In this document: positions 25,894 to 34,846 of the stretch, one piece after another
How positions within the stretch are numbered: position 1 is the first letter of the stretch
Layout: the number at the start of each line of letters is the position of its first letter
Assembly (NCBI RefSeq): GCF_900110835.1
Contig: NZ_FOJG01000001.1
Coordinates: 1-64,000 of the forward strand
Origin: Chitinophaga arvensicola
Lineage (GTDB): Bacteria; Bacteroidota; Bacteroidia; Chitinophagales; Chitinophagaceae
Reading direction: 5' to 3'
Length of the DNA: 64,000 bases
Notes under the pieces: generated by a model
The model's input: the letters and a program-made list of their open reading frames with translations, nothing else
Database searches by the model: none
What the model was told of the DNA's origin: nothing
Position numbers and translations under genes: made by a program

Positions 25894-27297
25894 ATGAAAA
25901 TTGCATTTCATGGCGCCGCGCGCACCGTTACCGGATCAAAACACCTGATCACACTTAAGAATGGCAAAAAGATTTTATTGGATTGCGGCATGTTCCAGGG
26001 TATGGGCCACGACACAGATGGCATGAACCGCGAGTTTGGCTTTGATCCGCAGGAAGTGACCTACATGGTATTATCGCATGCACATATCGATCACTCGGGA
26101 CTGATACCACGACTGGTGAAACTGGGCTATCGTGGTGATATCTTCTGCACACCCGCTACCCGCGACCTCGCAGAAATACTGCTGCTCGACTCCGCCGAAA
26201 TACAACGCGATGATGCGAAATTCACCAATAAGAAAATGGCAAAAGAAGGCCTTCCTTTCATAGAACCATTGTATGATGTAGATGATGCGAAGCTGTCTAT
26301 CGGTCGCCTGAAACCAACGCCTTATCATAGCTGGGTGAACATTGACCCGGATATCCAGCTGATGTTTACCGACGCGGGACACATTGTAGGCGCGGCTTCT
26401 GTACATCTGCGTATCACCGAAAACGGTAAAACAGAACAGATTTCCTTTAGTGGCGATATTGGCCGTTATAACGATGCGATCCTGAAATCGCCGGAAGTAT
26501 TTCCACAGGCAGATTATATCCTGATGGAATCTACCTATGGCAGCACCCTGCACGCCGACGCGGCGCCGGCAGATGATGAACTGCTGCGTCACATCCGGGA
26601 AACCTGTGTGCAGAAAAAAGGCAAACTCATTATTCCTGCCTTTAGCGTGGGCCGTACGCAGGAATTACTATACGCACTGAATAATGCGCAGGCAGCCGGC
26701 AAACTGCCTAAAGTGGATATTTTTGTGGACAGTCCGCTGTCGACAGAAGCTACTGCCGTAACGAAAGCGCATCCGGAAGTATTCAATAAAGCAGTGGCCA
26801 ATGTGCTGAAAACGGATGATGATCCGTTTGATTTCCCCGGGCTACGCTATATTCAAACAGTAGATGAATCCAAAGCGCTGAACTTCCGCCAGGAGCCCTG
26901 CGTGATCATCTCTGCCTCCGGCATGGCGGAAGCAGGTCGCGTGAAACACCATATTGCCAATAACATCGACAATCCGCATAATACTATTCTCATTGTGGGT
27001 TATTGCGAACCGCAATCGCTCGGTGGCCGCCTGATGCGCGGCGCCAAAGAGGTATCCATCTATGGTACGCGTTTTAAAGTAAATGCAGAAATAGGGGTGA
27101 TCCGCTCTATGAGCGCTCATGGTGATTATGAAGATCTGAGCCAGTGGCTGGCTTGTCAGCATCCGAAAGAAATAAAGAAATTATTCCTGGTACACGGGGA
27201 GTATGACGTACAACAGATTTTCAAGGCGTGGCTCTTTAAGAAAGGGTTCCTGGATATTGAGATTCCGGAGCGTCATTACGAAATCGGACTGGCATAA
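25894..27297 (+). CDS. beta-CASP metallo-beta-lactamase-fold RNase
   Basis: 467 aa. The N-terminal metallo-beta-lactamase fold carries LSHAHIDHSG (zinc ligands), a later DAGHIVGAASVHL and FSGDIGRYND. A beta-CASP insert follows (about 180-370, starting LIPAFSVGRTQELLYAL), then the C-terminal RNA-metabolising motif with SMSAHGDYEDLSQW and LVHGEYD. Relatives (archaeal aCPSF and bacterial YsxA-like proteins) are endo/exoribonucleases, so RNA is the likely substrate. It is the last gene of the HD/DUF5706-ppk1 operon and ends at a strong terminator. Confidence 0.9.
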   Translation: MKIAFHGAARTVTGSKHLITLKNGKKILLDCGMFQGMGHDTDGMNREFGFDPQEVTYMVLSHAHIDHSGLIPRLVKLGYRGDIFCTPATRDLAEILLLDSAEIQRDDAKFTNKKMAKEGLPFIEPLYDVDDAKLSIGRLKPTPYHSWVNIDPDIQLMFTDAGHIVGAASVHLRITENGKTEQISFSGDIGRYNDAILKSPEVFPQADYILMESTYGSTLHADAAPADDELLRHIRETCVQKKGKLIIPAFSVGRTQELLYALNNAQAAGKLPKVDIFVDSPLSTEATAVTKAHPEVFNKAVANVLKTDDDPFDFPGLRYIQTVDESKALNFRQEPCVIISASGMAEAGRVKHHIANNIDNPHNTILIVGYCEPQSLGGRLMRGAKEVSIYGTRFKVNAEIGVIRSMSAHGDYEDLSQWLACQHPKEIKKLFLVHGEYDVQQIFKAWLFKKGFLDIEIPERHYEIGLA

Positions 27298-27304
27298 TTT
27301 GCTG

Positions 27305-27339
27305 CAGAGATGGTCGCTTCAGGCGACCATCTCTGTTTT
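27305..27339 (+). terminator. terminator of the ppk1 operon
   Basis: A perfect 13-bp stem (27305-27317 with 27323-27335), 5-base loop and TTTT. It begins 8 bases after the last stop of the operon and overlaps the stop region of the convergent kinase gene. Confidence 0.85.
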
Positions 27340-30300
27340 ATTCTTCAACCAATGGAAACCATAAGTTCACACGGGTTCCTTTTGCTTTGCCTTCTTCATC
27401 TGCCAGGTCTTCGATATCAAAGCTGGCGTCTACATTAAAGCGGCTGTTATACAAGGATAAGCGATCGCGTGTGATCTGTAACCCGCGCGACTGATGCCGG
27501 GGTTTATTCAAGCGCTTCATGGCCGCAGATTTCTCCCTGCCGATACCGTTATCTTCAATGGTACACAATATGCGATCCTCTACTTTATTAAAAGTGATAG
27601 TGAGTTTGCCTTTAGTTTTCTCATGGAGCAGTCCGTGCCAGATAGCATTTTCCACAAATGGCTGTATGATCATGGTGGGTACTTCTACCATGTGTGCGTC
27701 GAGAGAAGGATCCACGATAATTTCGTATTCAAATTCATCGGTAAAACGCAGCTTCTCCAGTTCCATGTAATTCTCCAATATGGCCACTTCCTGGGCTACC
27801 GTGATGTTATTGAGTTGTGAATTATCCAGTACGTTACGGATCAGTTTTGCGAAGCGGCTCAGGTAAGACAATGCCTGTTCTGTTTCGCTTTTCATCATAA
27901 AGGTCTGGATGGAATTCAGTGCGTTGAAGATGAAGTGCGGATTCATCTGGGCACGCAGTGCTTTCATTTCCAGCTGAGCGATCTGTTGTTGTATCGCTTC
28001 CCGTTGTTTGGCTTCTTTTTTAATTCCGTGGATGCGTAAGCGGTAGTACAGGTATACCAGCGATCCTGCCAGGAGTATACATACCAGCCGGAACCACCCC
28101 GTTTGCCAGAAGGCTGGTTTGATAAAGATCTGCAGACTGGTTATATGTTCCGAAAAAGTACCGGCCGTATTCACCGCTCTTACACGGAACAAATAATTTC
28201 CTGGTGGCAGATTGGTGTATTTGGCCACAAGGATATTGTCTGTGAGTACCCAGTTTTCATCCACGCCTTCCAGCTGGTAGTAATAGCGGATCTTCTCTTC
28301 GTGGTATTGCAGGCTTTTAAATTCTATGCTGATAAAGTTCTGCTTGTGGCTGAGTGTCACCGGAGAGCTGTCGCGCAGGGCAGAATAAATCAGTACAACA
28401 CTATCGAGTGCTTTCAAATTAACGATCGTAACATCGGGTGGCGGCGGGGCCAGCCGGAGGCTTTTCGGATCGAAGGAAACGATATGATCGGAAGCGCCTA
28501 CCAGGAGATGATCGTTTCTCAGCTTTATGATGCGGCGTCTTACCTTGCGGGTGTTATCGATGATATCATCGCCCTGGATAAAGGTTTCAAGGCGGTCTTC
28601 TGCGGCATAGTAGCGATAAAAACCGTACTGTGTAGTGAACCATATTTTACCTGGTTCATCTTCTTCCATGCTCAGTACCCATTGATCAAACAACTTGGTG
28701 TTGGTCAGTAACGGCTTATATGTGCGCCTCAGCGTGTTATAAATCCACAGGCCATGATCGGTACCCGCCAGCAAGGTAGTGTCGTTAAAACGGCGCAAAC
28801 AGGTGATATTGCTATAGACCTTGGTATTCCGTTCAAAAGTCTGGCTACCGGTAATACGACGCAGTTTTTTATTAAACCTGATCAGCCCGGCGCTGCTGGT
28901 GCCCAGCCACAGGATGGAATCTCCTTCGGGTACTATATCCATGACAGATACAGGTCGTTTCAGTTCATCGGTTATTTCGTGGTAGTGCTGGAAGGTTTCC
29001 AGTTTTGGATTCCAGCTGGCTAATCCTCTTTTGTATAATCCGATCCAGACGGTGGTATCATTTTGGGGTTGCAGGTCGAGAATTGTTTGTTCATACAGTA
29101 GCGGCGAGGTAAGGTGTTTGGTGAATTTGCCGCTGGCCGGATTGAACACGGAAATATAGCCGTTTTCCTGGCCTACGATGATGTTGCCATCTTTCAGTTC
29201 GGCGAAAGTCCATACCAGGCCGCGTTCTTCGGGCAGGGAATACGCAGGATCGCCGTCATCATGTACATAATTCCGGATCAGCTGGAGATTAGCATTGAGC
29301 CGGCTGAATCCCCGTCCCCAGTAGCCTACATATATGCTGCCATCTGAGGCCTGGAGGGCACCGGTAACTTCTGTTTCGGGCAGGCGTTCTTTGGTGTTGG
29401 AGAAAACGGTCCTGTTATCGAGGAGGCGGAAAGTTTTGTTATGCAGGCTGAGGATATTCACACCGAGATCGGTACCGATCCAGAGGTGACCTTCGCGGTC
29501 GCTCAGGAAACAGTTGGCTTCGTAGGTGTAATGAAATCCCTTATCGTCGGTATTGTTGGCGGCGATATTAAGATCAAAACGTCCTAAAGGACGGTTAAAA
29601 CGGAAAATTCCGCCTTTTTCGGTAGCCACCCAGAGGTGTTTATCTCCATCGGCTACGAGATCGAAGATGGCATCCCCCACTTCTTTTTTTCCACCGGGTG
29701 CTTCAAAGGTATAATTGCTCAGTTTGCGCGAGGCGGGATCGTAACTGTACAGCCATCCCTGCCTGCCGGCCAGCCAGATCTGGTGATGCGGGTCGGTGAA
29801 TATTTTTTTAAACGTATTATCGATGTTGAGAATGGGAAGATGTTGGGGATTGTTGGCGGCGCTGTATAGATTTTTCCGGTCGCGGTCGAGAATGTATACG
29901 CCATGTTTTCCGCTGATCCAGAGGTTACCGGTTTCATCTTCCATGATGGCGTCCATCATTTGTATGCGGTCGGCTTCAGGGATCACGGAGGCTTTCTGAA
30001 AGTTAAATGCTTTTTCGTTGAAGCGAAGGAGGCCATCGTGGGTGGTAGCCCAGATAACGCCGGCGTGATCCTGTACGATCTGGCTGCATTGCAGCCCTTC
30101 CGGCCGGATGTCCCTGTCGGCAACCTGCAACGCTTTCACCTGGTCTGTAACGGGGTCGTATACACGAATATTGTCAGGTGTCCCCATCCAGATGCGGCCT
30201 TTTTTGTCTTCGCATAAACAGATATCATCGTAGTAAATAGAGCCTGGTATGCGGTCGAAGCTGGCGACAGTTACAAGGTTGGTGCCATCATAACGTTGCA

Positions 30301-30529
30301 GTGCGGTGCTGGCGATCCAGATAAAACCTTTGCGGTCCTGCATGATGGCCGACACGTGATTACTCGCTAAACCGTTGCTGATATCGAGATGGGAGAATTT
30401 ATAGCTGGCAGTTTCCCTCTGTTGTGCGCTGGCGGGAAGGAGGTGTAATATGATCCCCATCAGGTAAAAAGTATACCTGACTACAGTTAGCCATTGTTGG
30501 ACAGAAGCCTTGATATGACGTCGAATCAT
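27338..30529 (-). CDS. sensor histidine kinase with extracytoplasmic two-component propeller
   Basis: 1063 aa. An N-terminal signal/anchor segment (about 20-36) is followed by two seven-bladed-propeller-type ligand-binding domains (Reg_prop repeats such as RKGFIWIASTALQRYDG, KKGRIWMGTPDNIRVY, REGHLWIGTDLGVNIL) up to about residue 700. A Y_Y_Y-type beta domain follows (LQYHEEKIRYYYQLEGVDEN), then a membrane helix near 815-835 (LVCILLAGSLVYLYYRL) and a LytS-class kinase core with phospho-His865 (MNPHFIFNALNS) and an ATPase domain (FVENAIWHGLL, EDNGIGREKS). It lacks the receiver and AraC domains of hybrid systems, and no response regulator is adjacent. Confidence 0.9.
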   Translation of the reverse strand: MIRRHIKASVQQWLTVVRYTFYLMGIILHLLPASAQQRETASYKFSHLDISNGLASNHVSAIMQDRKGFIWIASTALQRYDGTNLVTVASFDRIPGSIYYDDICLCEDKKGRIWMGTPDNIRVYDPVTDQVKALQVADRDIRPEGLQCSQIVQDHAGVIWATTHDGLLRFNEKAFNFQKASVIPEADRIQMMDAIMEDETGNLWISGKHGVYILDRDRKNLYSAANNPQHLPILNIDNTFKKIFTDPHHQIWLAGRQGWLYSYDPASRKLSNYTFEAPGGKKEVGDAIFDLVADGDKHLWVATEKGGIFRFNRPLGRFDLNIAANNTDDKGFHYTYEANCFLSDREGHLWIGTDLGVNILSLHNKTFRLLDNRTVFSNTKERLPETEVTGALQASDGSIYVGYWGRGFSRLNANLQLIRNYVHDDGDPAYSLPEERGLVWTFAELKDGNIIVGQENGYISVFNPASGKFTKHLTSPLLYEQTILDLQPQNDTTVWIGLYKRGLASWNPKLETFQHYHEITDELKRPVSVMDIVPEGDSILWLGTSSAGLIRFNKKLRRITGSQTFERNTKVYSNITCLRRFNDTTLLAGTDHGLWIYNTLRRTYKPLLTNTKLFDQWVLSMEEDEPGKIWFTTQYGFYRYYAAEDRLETFIQGDDIIDNTRKVRRRIIKLRNDHLLVGASDHIVSFDPKSLRLAPPPPDVTIVNLKALDSVVLIYSALRDSSPVTLSHKQNFISIEFKSLQYHEEKIRYYYQLEGVDENWVLTDNILVAKYTNLPPGNYLFRVRAVNTAGTFSEHITSLQIFIKPAFWQTGWFRLVCILLAGSLVYLYYRLRIHGIKKEAKQREAIQQQIAQLEMKALRAQMNPHFIFNALNSIQTFMMKSETEQALSYLSRFAKLIRNVLDNSQLNNITVAQEVAILENYMELEKLRFTDEFEYEIIVDPSLDAHMVEVPTMIIQPFVENAIWHGLLHEKTKGKLTITFNKVEDRILCTIEDNGIGREKSAAMKRLNKPRHQSRGLQITRDRLSLYNSRFNVDASFDIEDLADEEGKAKGTRVNLWFPLVEE

Positions 30530-30650
30530 TGCAATTTCCGGGAAAGAAGCACTATTGACTAAATGTACTAAATGTTGTTGTGAATTTATTGCATGACTAT
30601 CATCTGCAACTAAACTTTCACCAGCTGTGGGAAATAAATGGCTGAAATGA

Positions 30651-30680
30651 AAAAAGGACTTCTTTGCAGAAGTCCTTTTT
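30651..30680 (-). terminator. terminator of tRNA-Glu (copy 1)
   Basis: A 13-bp stem (30651-30663 with 30668-30680) with a 4-base loop just downstream of the tRNA; on the minus strand the stem ends in a T-run. Confidence 0.85.
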
Positions 30681-30684
30681 CTTG

Positions 30685-30756
30685 TACCACGTACGGGATT
30701 CGAACCCGTGAATCCTCCGTGAAAGGGAGGCGTCTTAACCCCTTGACCAACGCGGC
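30685..30756 (-). tRNA. tRNA-Glu (TTC), copy 1
   Basis: The minus strand folds as a full 72-base tRNA: acceptor GCCGCGT pairing with ACGTGGT, anticodon stem CCTCC/GGAGG with loop CTTTCAC giving anticodon TTC, T-arm ACGGG-TTCGAAT-CCCGT, discriminator A. The CCA end is not encoded. It has an exact Bacteroidota promoter upstream and its own terminator. A second copy at 43615 differs at only two bases. Confidence 0.97.
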
Positions 30757-30774
30757 ATTTTTCGTTTGGGATTG

Positions 30775-30804
30775 CAAAGATAGGAAAATGTTTTACAAAC
30801 CAAA
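30775..30804 (-). promoter_or_regulatory. promoter of tRNA-Glu (copy 1)
   Basis: On the minus strand: TTTG (30801-30804), an 18-base spacer and TATCTTTG (30775-30782), an exact consensus match. The start of transcription would be about 10 bases before the mature tRNA. Confidence 0.75.
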
Positions 30805-30957
30805 ATTTTTTTTCGATTCTTTATCAAAGGTAAGCATATTTATGATTTTTACCTCTTATTTTTCTATTCATCAGTCCGGCGATTACCCAATGGTACTAAG
30901 GCTTTCCGGGTATTTTTTCCGGGAGATAAAAATCAGGATATTTTTTTCATTGTCAGA

Positions 30958-31647
30958 TTATTGTTTCAATCCCGCGATTAAATTAATCGTTAATGCAACC
31001 ACAAACGTGTTCAGTAAAAAAGAAAGTAACCCATGTGCAAGGGCAGTACGACGGATAATGCGGCCGGTGATATCCACATCTGATACCTGGAAGGTCATGC
31101 CGATCACAAAAGCGAAATAAGCAAAATCGAGATAGTCGGGTTTCTTTTCCTGGGGAAATTCGAGTCCACCGGCATGTTTGGTGGTATCTTTTTCGTCATC
31201 ATCATAATACAGGTTTGCATAGTGAAACGTGAGCGTGGTATGCACCATGGTCCATGACGCCAGCATTCCGGTAATCGCTACCGGCAGGTATAACATCTGC
31301 GACACGCCAGACAGCTCTTTCGACAACATGAGCAGCAGTACCAGCACCAGGCTGGCCACAGACGCCAATACCACCGTGATGGAAACAAAAATACGGCTGC
31401 CGTCATCTATCCTGGCCCAGGTACGGATCTGATCAGTAGACCTGTTATAGAAAACGATCCAGCCGGTAGCGATATAGGAAATCGCAAAGATATTCCAGAG
31501 CAATGCCGAGAATACCAATGGGTGCATGCTCAGATGCAACATAAAACAGATCAGAAACACCACGGCTGTTAAACCCAGGCTCACCAGCACCCTTTGCAAA
31601 GGATGCATACTCACCAACAGCGAGGCTACCGCTTTCTTTTTTTTCAT
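30958..31647 (-). CDS. DUF1345 family membrane protein
   Basis: About 229 aa from the ATG at 31647 (MKKKKAVASLL); longer frames from 31701 or 31707 are possible but add a non-conserved segment. Five hydrophobic segments are visible: VLVSLGLTAVVFLICFMLHL, VFSALLWNIFAISYIATGWI, ITVVLASVASLVLVLLLML, a pair around YLPVAITGMLASWTMVHTTL, and a C-terminal FLLNTFVVALTINLIAG. The motif YLDFAYFAFVIGMTFQVSDV is the DUF1345 signature. The function of this inner-membrane family is unknown. Confidence 0.85.
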   Translation of the reverse strand: MKKKKAVASLLVSMHPLQRVLVSLGLTAVVFLICFMLHLSMHPLVFSALLWNIFAISYIATGWIVFYNRSTDQIRTWARIDDGSRIFVSITVVLASVASLVLVLLLMLSKELSGVSQMLYLPVAITGMLASWTMVHTTLTFHYANLYYDDDEKDTTKHAGGLEFPQEKKPDYLDFAYFAFVIGMTFQVSDVDITGRIIRRTALAHGLLSFLLNTFVVALTINLIAGLKQ

Positions 31648-31741
31648 AAACGAAACTGTATCCTTTTTTTTAAGAATGCAATACTTAAAGATAGCCCTCA
31701 TTTTCAATGCTTATCTATCCGGCATTAAAAATAATATCCTA

Positions 31742-31774
31742 CAAATTTAGTAGACTATTGTTTGGATCATTCAA
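31742..31774 (-). promoter_or_regulatory. promoter of the DUF1345 gene
   Basis: Minus strand TAAATTTG (31742-31749), an exact -7 box, with TTG at 31772-31774 after a 22-base spacer. It overlaps the divergent promoter of the TonB receptor gene. Confidence 0.5.
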
Positions 31775-31788
31775 TTTAGCTACTTTAG
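31758..31788 (+). promoter_or_regulatory. probable promoter of the TonB receptor gene
   Basis: TTG (31758-31760), a 20-base spacer and TACTTTAG (31781-31788), seven of eight matches to the -7 consensus. It predicts a transcript start near 31795 and a leader of about 215 bases before the ATG at 32011, which holds no RNA motif I recognise. Confidence 0.4.
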
Positions 31789-32010
31789 CAGCTTACAATT
31801 GAAACCAATGATACCAAACCACCGGTCCGTTACCTGGTATATTTCCGGGTACCGTCCATGCCTTCGGGCAACCTGCTTATTCAACCAATAATATCACATC
31901 CGGGCTTCCGGATCCCGGGCAACCACCAATATACCCGGTCGTACACATTGTTCCCTATCTGCCTAAAGAGAGACACTCCTTTAGCTATCATCTCACTAAA
32001 AAAAATTAGT

Positions 32011-34788
32011 ATGAAACCAAAATTGTATGCCCTGCTTTGGCTGTTTTTTATTTCCTACTCTGTCTATGGACAAACAATAGAAGGAACAGTATCAGACAAT
32101 AAACAACCGCTGGTTGGCGCTTCTGTGAAGTTAGTGGGACGGAATACCGGCGCCACCACCGACCTTGGCGGTCACTATAAAATTACCGTACAGCCAGGCC
32201 AGTACAAATTAAACGTCAGCTATATCGGTTATCAGTCCGTGGAGAAAACCATCACCATAGCCGCCGGAGAACATATCACGCAAGATTTTACCCTGAATAC
32301 TACGGATGATCTCAATGAAGTAGTAGTGCTGGGCTCCAGGAGTGCGCCCCGCAGTCAGCTCACTACTGCAGTTCCCGTAGATGTGGTAGATGTAAAACAG
32401 ATAGCACAATATTCGCCTCAGGTATCTATCAACCAGATCCTGAATTATGTGGCTCCTTCCTTTTCCTCCAACGTACAAACCCTGTCGGACGGTACCGATC
32501 ACATAGATCCCGCTTCTCTCCGTGGTTTAGGACCAGACCAGGTATTGGTGCTGATCAATGGAAAGAGAAGACATACCACCTCTCTCGTAAATATCAACGG
32601 CAGCTTTGGTAAGGGCTCTGTAGGCACCGACCTGAACGCCATTCCCACCTCCGCTATCAAACGTATTGAAATATTACGCGATGGCGCCGCCGCCCAATAT
32701 GGCTCCGATGCCATTGCCGGCGTAATCAACATCATCCTCAACGACGAAGTAAATAAACTCAATGCGAGCGTATCTACCGGCGCTTACGTATCCAAACATT
32801 CGGAGAATAATTTCGATGGACAGAACGTACAGGCGAATCTTAACTATGGACTTCCGCTGGGCAATAAAGGCGGCTTTGTAAACCTTGCCGGCTCTTACGA
32901 CTACCGCAATTATACCAACCGCACCGGTACTTTCACCGGCACCATCTTCAGCGATTACAACGATCCTACGCTCGCCGATGTACCCGGTTCCCCCAAAGGA
33001 AAAGATATTACTGATGCGGAACTGGCCAAGAGAGGATTAAAACGCAGCGACTTCAATTCCCGCATCGGGCAGTCGGCCAACCGTGGTGGTAGCCTGTTTC
33101 TGAATGCCTCCCTTCCGGTAAGCGATCATGCAGAAGTGTATGCCTTTGGCGGACTAAATTATCGTCATGGTGAAGCAGCGGCTTTTTTCAGAACGCCTTC
33201 CCAACTCACACAAACGAACGACACCATTTACCCCAATGGATTTCTGCCGCTCATCGTTACCGATAACCGGGATAAGTCGCTCGCAGCAGGTATCCGTGGC
33301 TCACTCGGCGAATGGAAAGTAGATTTCAGTAACACCTTTGGTGAAAACGGTGTTGATTTTACGGTAGACAATACCCTGAACGCTTCCCTGCTGAAAGCCT
33401 CTCCCACCAGCTTTGAAGCCGGCGGCTACCGCTTTCAGCAAAACACCACCAACCTCGATTTCAGCCGTTTCTTTGAGAACGCACTCAGTGGTACCAACGT
33501 GGCGTTTGGCGCGGAACACCGTTACGAAAATTACCAGATCTTACCGGGTGAAGCGTCTTCTTATGTGAACTATGGCAATGCGCTGAATATTGGCACCGAC
33601 GGACAAGGAAAGCCCATCCTGATCCCTGATCCAAAAGGCAACGTACCTACCCGCCTTGCTGCTAATGGCGCCGCCTTTGCCGGTGGGGCGCAGAGCTTCC
33701 CGGGCTTTAGTCCGGATAACGCTACCAAAGCCTCCCGCACTTCCATTGCTGCCTATGGCGATGTGGAATTAAATTTTACCAAACAGTTCCTGCTCGATGC
33801 AGCATTGCGTTTTGAAAACTACTCCGACTTTGGTTCTACCTTAAACTGGAAACTGGCAGGCCGGTATCAGTTCAGTCCGAAGTTCCTGCTGAGAGCTGCT
33901 GCCAGCACAGGCTTCCGCGCACCTTCTTTACATCAGCGTTACTTTAACGCCACATCCAGCATCTTCACAGATGGTGCATTCATAGAATCCGGCACCTTCA
34001 CGAACGATAGCCGCGTAGCAGCTTTGCTGGGAATTCCCAAGCTGAAACAGGAAACCTCCCATAGCTACAGCGCTGGCGCCACCAGCAACCTGGGCCCGCT
34101 GAAACTGACGGTAGACGGGTATTACATCCGGATTGACGATCGCATTGTATACACCGGTCAGTTCTCCGGTAACAAAACCGGTACGCCACAGGAACAGGAA
34201 ATCTATAACATCTTGCGTTCTGCAAATGCACAGACAGCAAGGTTCTTCGCGAACGCCATCAATACCGAAACCAAAGGTGTGGACGTAGTGATTACCTACA
34301 CCGCACATCCCGGCAAAGGACATTTCAAAGCGGATCTCTCCGGTACTTTTGCTAAAACATCCTTAGTGGGTCCTATTCACTCGTCCGCGCAACTGGCAGG
34401 AAAAGAGAGTACTTATTTTGATGACGCCAGCCGCATTTATCTCGAAAACTCCGTACCACAAACGAAGGCTAACCTGACGCTGAACTATTCCATTCAGAAA
34501 TGGGGATTCTTCCTGCGGAATGTGTATTTCGGGAAAGTACAGGAAGCCACCAATACAGCAGCCAACCAGGCTATTTACAGCGGAAAAGTAGTAACAGACC
34601 TCAGTGTGAGCTACGCTTTTATTCCTAACCTGCGGCTCACCCTGGGCGCCAATAACCTGCTGGATATTTATCCTGACGAGTTATCTGTAGCCAATTCCAG
34701 TTCAGGCCGTTTCCTCTATTCCCGCAGTTCACAGCAATTTGGCTTTAATGGCCGGTTCCTGTTTGCGCGCATCGGATTTAGTTTCTAA
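32011..34788 (+). CDS. TonB-dependent outer-membrane receptor
   Basis: About 925 aa from the ATG at 32011, which gives a proper signal peptide (MKPKLYALLWLFFISYSVYG); the frame is open further upstream but without coding character. After the signal comes a carboxypeptidase-regulatory-like domain (GTVSDNKQPLVGASVKLVGR), then the plug (VPVDVVDVKQIAQYSPQVS, LRGLGPDQVLVLINGKRRHT, EILRDGAAAQYGSDAIAGVI) and a 22-strand barrel ending in LFARIGFSF. It imports a ligand across the outer membrane using TonB energy. No SusD-like lipoprotein follows, so it is not a SusC/D pair; the ligand is unknown. It is a single gene with a terminator. Confidence 0.93.
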   Translation: MKPKLYALLWLFFISYSVYGQTIEGTVSDNKQPLVGASVKLVGRNTGATTDLGGHYKITVQPGQYKLNVSYIGYQSVEKTITIAAGEHITQDFTLNTTDDLNEVVVLGSRSAPRSQLTTAVPVDVVDVKQIAQYSPQVSINQILNYVAPSFSSNVQTLSDGTDHIDPASLRGLGPDQVLVLINGKRRHTTSLVNINGSFGKGSVGTDLNAIPTSAIKRIEILRDGAAAQYGSDAIAGVINIILNDEVNKLNASVSTGAYVSKHSENNFDGQNVQANLNYGLPLGNKGGFVNLAGSYDYRNYTNRTGTFTGTIFSDYNDPTLADVPGSPKGKDITDAELAKRGLKRSDFNSRIGQSANRGGSLFLNASLPVSDHAEVYAFGGLNYRHGEAAAFFRTPSQLTQTNDTIYPNGFLPLIVTDNRDKSLAAGIRGSLGEWKVDFSNTFGENGVDFTVDNTLNASLLKASPTSFEAGGYRFQQNTTNLDFSRFFENALSGTNVAFGAEHRYENYQILPGEASSYVNYGNALNIGTDGQGKPILIPDPKGNVPTRLAANGAAFAGGAQSFPGFSPDNATKASRTSIAAYGDVELNFTKQFLLDAALRFENYSDFGSTLNWKLAGRYQFSPKFLLRAAASTGFRAPSLHQRYFNATSSIFTDGAFIESGTFTNDSRVAALLGIPKLKQETSHSYSAGATSNLGPLKLTVDGYYIRIDDRIVYTGQFSGNKTGTPQEQEIYNILRSANAQTARFFANAINTETKGVDVVITYTAHPGKGHFKADLSGTFAKTSLVGPIHSSAQLAGKESTYFDDASRIYLENSVPQTKANLTLNYSIQKWGFFLRNVYFGKVQEATNTAANQAIYSGKVVTDLSVSYAFIPNLRLTLGANNLLDIYPDELSVANSSSGRFLYSRSSQQFGFNGRFLFARIGFSF

Positions 34789-34791
34789 CAT

Positions 34792-34837
34792 AAAGGCGCA
34801 TAGTACTCACCGTACTGTGCGCCTTTGCTTTTTTATT
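34792..34837. terminator. terminator between TonB receptor and SDR genes
   Basis: A 15-bp stem (34792-34806 with 34812-34826, one G-T pair) followed by GCTTTTTT. It lies between convergent stops and serves mainly the plus strand. Confidence 0.8.
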
Positions 34838-34846
34838 GCGGCATAA

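Noticed and set aside
31858..32010. A 51-residue N-terminal extension of the TonB receptor
   Set aside because: It would precede a standard signal peptide, lacks coding character and lies in the predicted leader.
32011..34788. A SusC/SusD polysaccharide utilisation locus
   Set aside because: No SusD-like lipoprotein, glycoside hydrolase or ECF sigma/anti-sigma pair is next to the receptor.
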